A stretch of 64,000 bases of DNA from Toxoplasma gondii ME49 (taxonomy: Eukaryota > Apicomplexa > Conoidasida > Eucoccidiorida > Sarcocystidae), in the NCBI RefSeq assembly GCF_000006565.2, contig NC_031475.1:2379190-2443189 (forward strand), read 5' to 3'. A program made the position numbers and the translations under genes. Numbering within the stretch: position 1 is the stretch's first letter; the number at the start of each line of letters is the position of its first letter. Under the pieces are notes generated by a model. The model made no database searches and was not told the DNA's origin. It saw only the letters and a list, made by a program, of their open reading frames with translations. Positions 59,253 through 64,000 of this stretch are shown piece after piece.

Positions 59253-61697
59253 CATATATATAGACAAGCCGACGCCTTGAGAGATGGGGATATCTTTATA
59301 CAGGTCGAGAGGGGAGAGCAGCGAGAGAGGTCGAGGCATAGGGCGATTTGGAAATTTCCAGACGCCTACAGAGCGACAGGTCCTCTTTGGCTATCTAAAT
59401 ATATGGCTTTGACTTTTCAGCTGTGCGAGGATCGAGGCTTAGTCGAGAGAGTCGCACAACATGTTCGTCAGCGTCTCTCTGTTGAAGACTTTCACATCCG
59501 AGAACTCGCCGTCCTCGCCTCCGCCTTTGCGGCTGTGAACTACTCGGATCTCGCTCTTTTCAGTCACATTGCGGGTAAGCGAAAAAACCCCCTTTCTGCG
59601 ATTGCTGTGTGTCTCGAGCGGCGCGACTCGACATGGCCCGGTCTCTTCTGTTTCCGTTGTTTCCGTTGTTTCCGTTGGAGTTCTGTCTGCTCCTGGGTGC
59701 GTGAGTAAGTACGCAAGTACGCTCGCTGCCTGGCTTTTTCCATCGGAAGCGACCGAGCTCGCTGTTGCGCCTTGCCTCTCTGCGTTTCGCTCTATCAGCT
59801 CCGGTGTGCGCGCCCTGTCTAGAGCTCTCAAACCATGCCTGTGTACGCGGCAACGCGTTTCTGCAGGACTCCACTGTGAGGCGCGACCACTGCTTCTCTC
59901 GGTTTCGCCCACAACGCTTTCTTCCCTCGACGCCTGCACCTTCCTATCCACATGCACCTGCTTCTGGATGCGCTTGCTTTTGCATGCCTGCACACAGACG
60001 CAGCGGTGGAGACGATCAACGAGGCAACTCCAGTGGAGCTGGCGCGTCTGCTTCAGGCGTTTTCCTCTGTGTCGCCTTCGACGGCCCTCGGCGGCCTCGA
60101 GGAAGAACAGGAGCGCATTGCTCAGAGCGAGAGGAGACGAAAGAAGCTGGAGGCTCTTTTGGAAGTTTGCGTTGCATGTGCGAGAGAGAAGATCGCCTTC
60201 ATGAGTGCAGACGAGCTTCTCCTTTCGGCCAACGCACTGGGACAGGCTTTCTCCGTTACCGCCTCGCCAGCGCTTCGAGACGATGTTGCGGCGCTTCTCG
60301 CAAGCATGAGGTGAGCAGCGAAACGGCAAAAAGGAAAGGGATGGAAACGTCGAAGACCTGCAGTGGTTTCAGATCTGATACCTCACCACGGACGGAGCGG
60401 CGTTGAAGAGAAACCTCAGAAGAAGAGGCGCGCGCGCGAGAAGGCTCGGAGTATACAGGGCGCTTCCCTTATGAAGCTCTGCTGCGTGCGAGCTGCGCAG
60501 ATATCTGTCGGCATTCCGAGCGTTTTCAAGGACTGAGAAACCTGGACCTTTCCTCTCGTCTTCTTCTCGATGTGTGCCTCCACGCTGTGTTTCTCGGCGA
60601 CCCCCAACCTCCACCGCCCTCCGCGATTGTTTCAACTGCTTCCGGCTGTACAGGTCCCTGGCCGTCGCGAGTCTCGCGGTCTTCAGTTTGAGCCAAATTT
60701 CTTCGCTTCTTTTCTCCTTCTCGCGATGGAAGCAGCCGTTCCCGCCTGCGGAGCTTCTACGTGTGGTGGACCGCCTGGGCGCTTTGACCTCTTCGGACGC
60801 TGTTTCCGGCGCTCGACATGGAAGCTCGCAGATCTCGCAGACTCGCCTGCCAGCTGAACTGGCCTCTACACAGATATCCATTCTCTTCTTCCTGAACCTG
60901 CTTCTCCAGTCTTCGCCTTCGTCGACCTCGGGGACTGCCGCAGCGTCTGGCGCCGCAGCGACGAGGGCAAAGACTCTTCAAGGGGTCCGGCGGCTGATGC
61001 GCACGTGGACCCCCAACATATTTCTCTCTTTCGCGCCTTCGCCTCTGGTCAACTCTTCGCTCGCGACAGAGAGACAGCTGGGCGAAGGCGAGACTCGCCT
61101 GCGAGCGCGGACCGCGGCCGCAGGGTCTGCGGAAGAGGCCGACTGTGGCGGGGAGACACCGGGACGAGGACCGCCTGCAGCCGTCCAGGACCTTCTTCGA
61201 CTGCTGGAGGCGTTCGTTGGACTTCGGTGAGACATGCGACAAAGCAGACAACCTGCGGCGTCTCTGCTCTTGACACTCGAGTCGAGCAACGTTCCGTGCA
61301 GCCTTGCTTTCAGAGAAAGGCACCCTCCATGTTAGCCGACGCAAAGAGCGGGTGTGCTTCCAGAAACATATTTATATGTTCATGTGAAGTCATGCATGCA
61401 GTCGCAGTAGGGATATATGTCTCCCTCTCAGTATACATATACATATATATATATAAATATATATAAATATATATATATATATGTATGCTGTTTGTGAAAC
61501 TGCGTCTGCTCAGGGATCCTGAAGAGAAAGAAGACGAGCTCTTGTTTCTTCGTGGATTTCAAGAAGCTGTGTTGCGTTGCCACACAGCGATCGATGGACT
61601 GGCGGCATCGCAGTTCCTTTTTCTGCTCGAAGCGCTCCGCCTTCCGGAGGAAGACGACTTCGTTCTGTTGATGAAGGAGAAAAACGCGAAAACGTAA
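55610..61697 (+). CDS. HPR/OPR-type alpha-helical repeat protein, probably mitochondrial
   Basis: Ten exons agree in phase: 55610-55736, 55908-56045, 56834-57091, 57442-57608, 58210-58341, 58716-58880, 59421-59574, 59998-60310, 60654-61226 and 61514-61697, giving about 736 residues. The N terminus (MCRRSLYRELHAAGKKEFLS) is basic and amphipathic, like a mitochondrial leader. The middle is a series of degenerate repeats of about 37 residues with the pattern of RAP/HPR/FASTK-like proteins: LFEPKEISVFLSALSRMR, LCMLLSAYAKSRVEPGPEF, LRELQSPVELAMLVNALVKL, FHIRELAVLASAFAAVNYSD, ATPVELARLLQAFSSVSP and FMSADELLLSANALGQAF. Such proteins bind organellar RNA and are abundant in apicomplexan mitoribosomes. 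No RAP domain is visible before the TAA. A GTAAAC donor overlaps the stop, so the gene could continue. The second exon is open in two frames; the one listed matches neighbouring phases. A function in organellar RNA binding is family-based inference. Confidence 0.75.
56159..56222. repeat. 13-bp tandem repeat TTCTCTTCTCGAG
   Basis: About five near-perfect copies in the intron between exons 55908-56045 and 56834-57091. The repeat generates regularly spaced CTCGAG sites. Confidence 0.85.
57203..57362. repeat. Pyrimidine minisatellite (CTGTCTCTCACTGCTTCTCT type)
   Basis: About seven copies of a 20-24-bp CT-rich unit in the intron between exons 56834-57091 and 57442-57608. The flanking open frame reads it as Leu/Ser-rich sequence, which is an artefact. 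Confidence 0.85.
58436..58493. repeat. (TA)n microsatellites in introns of the HPR gene
   Basis: TATATA run in the intron after exon 58210-58341. Comparable runs in the same gene are at 57942-57972, 58103-58130, 59194-59262 and 61434-61484. Confidence 0.9.
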
Positions 61698-61805
61698 ACG
61701 CAAACGCGGAGACAAGAGATTCCCTCGCGCGGCGAGACAGGCTGCCCCGTTTCATGTTCATGAAACCGATCATTGCCGACGCCCTTGCCTACACATTATC
61801 TATCC

Positions 61806-61839
<34 letters not shown>

Positions 61840-62260
61840 GTATATATATATGTATATATATATATATATGTATATATATGTATATATGTATATATATATA
61901 TATATATGCATGCGCTTGCAGTGTACAGATACTAATGTATGTATGTATGATTGTGTGTGTCTGCGCATGTATCTGTATCTGTATATGTGCGCATGTTGCA
62001 TGCAAATGTGTGGCATGTAGGTAAACGAAAACAGCTGAGAATCCGCTTGCAGAAGGCAGTGAACCATTAACAACGCAAAGTTTTCATTTCGCTGGGGCGC
62101 GGCATCATCGTCGGAGTCCTCCGACGGTGCCCGTTAGCCATCTGCACAAACAGAAGCATCTGTCATCAACATAAACTCTCTCGACCTGTGCCTGGCTCTT
62201 CATTCTTCAGCCACCGCTACGTCTACTACTCACGTAGCGCCCTCTGTCTCTCTATAAATA

Positions 62261-62297
<37 letters not shown>

Positions 62298-63037
62298 TCA
62301 TATTTACACATGTATTGCTTCCACAGGAGATACCACTGTCTCTGGGGTGTGTGTGCATGTCTCTCTTTCGCCGTAAATATGGCTCTCTCTCTCGCTCTCG
62401 GAATATCTTCGTTCCTGTCTACGCACGAGCCAAATGAGCTTCGGGCCGCTACAGTCGTGGGGTCACTGGTTCCTCGGTATTCACAAGCGGACCATGCGAA
62501 ATCCAGCATTTATTTGTAAATGCAGAAAATCGATCGAAGGAGTTCGTACAGAAGAGCGTGTGCCTTCTCTCTGAAGGGCATCAGTGAATGCGTCGGAAGC
62601 GAGAGCGCGAACGGCAAGGAGACTGCTGGAGCTGTTTTCTCTGCCTTTCGCTTCTCTCTTCCTTCTTTCGCTCTTTTCTTCTCGACTCTCGTTTCTTCTC
62701 GCGCGGCGCTCTGGCGCAGTTTCCTAAACCACATGACTTTTTTCGCAATTTCCAAAAGGCGTTTGACAGGCGACGTCACTCCCTCAAGTGTCTCGTCTTT
62801 GCGCCTAAGACAAGGACAGAGCCGCCGACGCTTGGGCGACCGCAAGTCTCGAAAACTCCATGCACAAACCTTCTGAGAAATAGGCACTCACAAAGCTTCG
62901 AAAACAAGCATATCGAGGCACATGCAAGTGGATACGCTCTCGATACACTTGCTCAGAGACTTCTGCAGACATATATGTATATGTTATATGCACACATACA
63001 TATACATATATTATATGCACACATACATATACATATA

Positions 63038-63086
<49 letters not shown>

Positions 63087-63918
63087 GTACTTGAATATTT
63101 CTCCATGCCTAAACGCGTATCAGTATATGTACATCAACAATAGAGAAACTGCCGGTGCGACGCCAGATTGATAGACACCCATTGTCAACGTAACCAGAGT
63201 GGTGTGTCTGTACACCGTGGTTTCTTCCCTCTCATGCACAGGTCTCAAAAACGCGAGCGCAAATGAGCGCGATCTCTGACATCGTCTTCGGCTTAAATAA
63301 ACCATTTAGGTTGCCGACAACTGGAAGCGGCACCCGCGTGCGTTCCAAACATGTACAGGTCTGGGTCTCCCTCGTTCCGTTTCTGAAGAAGCTCGAATCC
63401 GGCTTAGACGCGCACAATTGCCGTTCTCCCTCATCTTTCCTACCTTGCTGTTCCTCTGTTGATTCTCTCTTTCTCTTTCCTTCATGCAGCCCGTTCCTTC
63501 GAACAAATGCGCGGCTCCACAGACACCCTCCCGTTTCCTCTTGCTTCTCTCTGTTTTGTCTCACTGTCTCGGTTTCTCATCGCGCGCCTCGAGCTTACTG
63601 GGAAGGGGAATCTGCACCTAAAACGGACACTAAAATAAGTCGTTATCCAAGGAAAAGGATCCACTGGTCGACGCCGACTGGTAGAGGACATGGGGTTCAA
63701 GACTGCTAAACAAGTTGCTTGAAAAGGCCATTTCTTAGATTTTTCGAAATCCCAAGCTTTTCTGGTGTCCACTTCATTTCCCCGTCAAAAACACATTTCT
63801 CCTCTCTCTCTCTCTCGAGGTCACTTTCTTCTTTCTTTCTCGCCCCCCCACTCTGGACGTCGTCGCCGCGGCTTCTCAGCGACTGCCGTGACCTCTCTTT
63901 TCTCTCGTTCTTCTTCAG
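61698..63918. other. Region downstream of the HPR gene, TA-rich
   Basis: Contains TA microsatellites at 61805-61910, 62252-62300 and 62965-63090. An ATG at 63263 opens MSAISDIVFGLNKPFRLPTT and stays open past a possible GTCTGG donor; it could be a first coding exon of the gene at the right edge, but the phases do not match exon 63919-63998. A minus-strand frame at 62510-62887 has no motif. Nothing else is supported. Confidence 0.45.
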
Positions 63919-63998
63919 GGCCGTCTGCTGAGCCGAGCGACTCCTCTGCAGACGGACATCCGTCACCGCTCTTCCTCGGTTTGGTGAAAAAGATACAG
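63919..63998 (+). CDS. Exon-like segment of a further gene at the right edge
   Basis: A pyrimidine-rich acceptor (CTCGTTCTTCTTCAG) is followed by 80 bases open from phase 1, reading PSAEPSDSSADGHPSPLFLG and LVKKIQ. They end at an AG|GT donor on the last bases of the window. No family can be named from 26 residues. Confidence 0.4.
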
Positions 63999-64000
63999 GT

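Noticed and set aside
61805..63090. TA arrays considered as centromere, origin or CRISPR-like structure
   Set aside because: They are ordinary dinucleotide microsatellites of the kind seen in most introns here, without spacers or a regular longer unit.

Overview
The window is nuclear DNA of a coccidian apicomplexan, most likely Toxoplasma gondii or a close relative such as Hammondia or Neospora. The evidence is GC-rich coding exons cut by many short GT-AG introns, (TA)n microsatellites confined to introns and spacers, polyserine and acidic low-complexity insertions inside otherwise conserved proteins, and frequent GCATGC motifs. No bacterial, viral or organellar operon structure is visible. 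All gene models below were built by eye from splice consensus, reading-phase agreement and remembered family motifs.

Layout. (1) 1-4613, minus: the N-terminal part of an ABCB-type ABC transporter that runs off the left edge. (2) 4.6-11.2 kb: a poor region with a decayed minisatellite, a possible small minus-strand gene near 8.1-8.7 kb and an orphan exon-like segment at 10.3 kb. (3) 11265-16078, minus: a ZIP-family metal transporter with a signal peptide and a cytoplasmic-type loop of about 755 residues. (4) 18289-34063, plus: a roughly 20-exon gene for condensin II subunit CAP-D3, divergent from the ZIP gene. (5) 35864-37484, minus: acidic ribosomal protein P1. (6) About 39.1-44.2 kb, minus: cyclin H, the partner of the CDK-activating kinase, with an unresolved 3' end that includes a UBA-like exon. 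(7) 45.3-48.0 kb, plus: a candidate five-exon gene with no recognised relatives. (8) 51036-53999, plus: the CAF1/POP2 deadenylase of the CCR4-NOT complex with all five DEDDh residues. (9) 55610-61697, plus: an alpha-helical repeat protein of the apicomplexan HPR/OPR type, probably mitochondrial. (10) An exon-like segment of a further gene that ends at the right edge.

The genes do not form one pathway. They cover export (ABC), metal uptake (ZIP), chromosome condensation (CAP-D3), translation (P1), transcription and cell cycle (cyclin H), mRNA decay (CAF1) and probably organellar RNA biology (HPR). The most unusual signal is a dispersed 14-bp palindrome, GGTGTAYRTACACC. It occurs in seven exact copies and several one-mismatch variants, both in upstream regions and inside coding exons.
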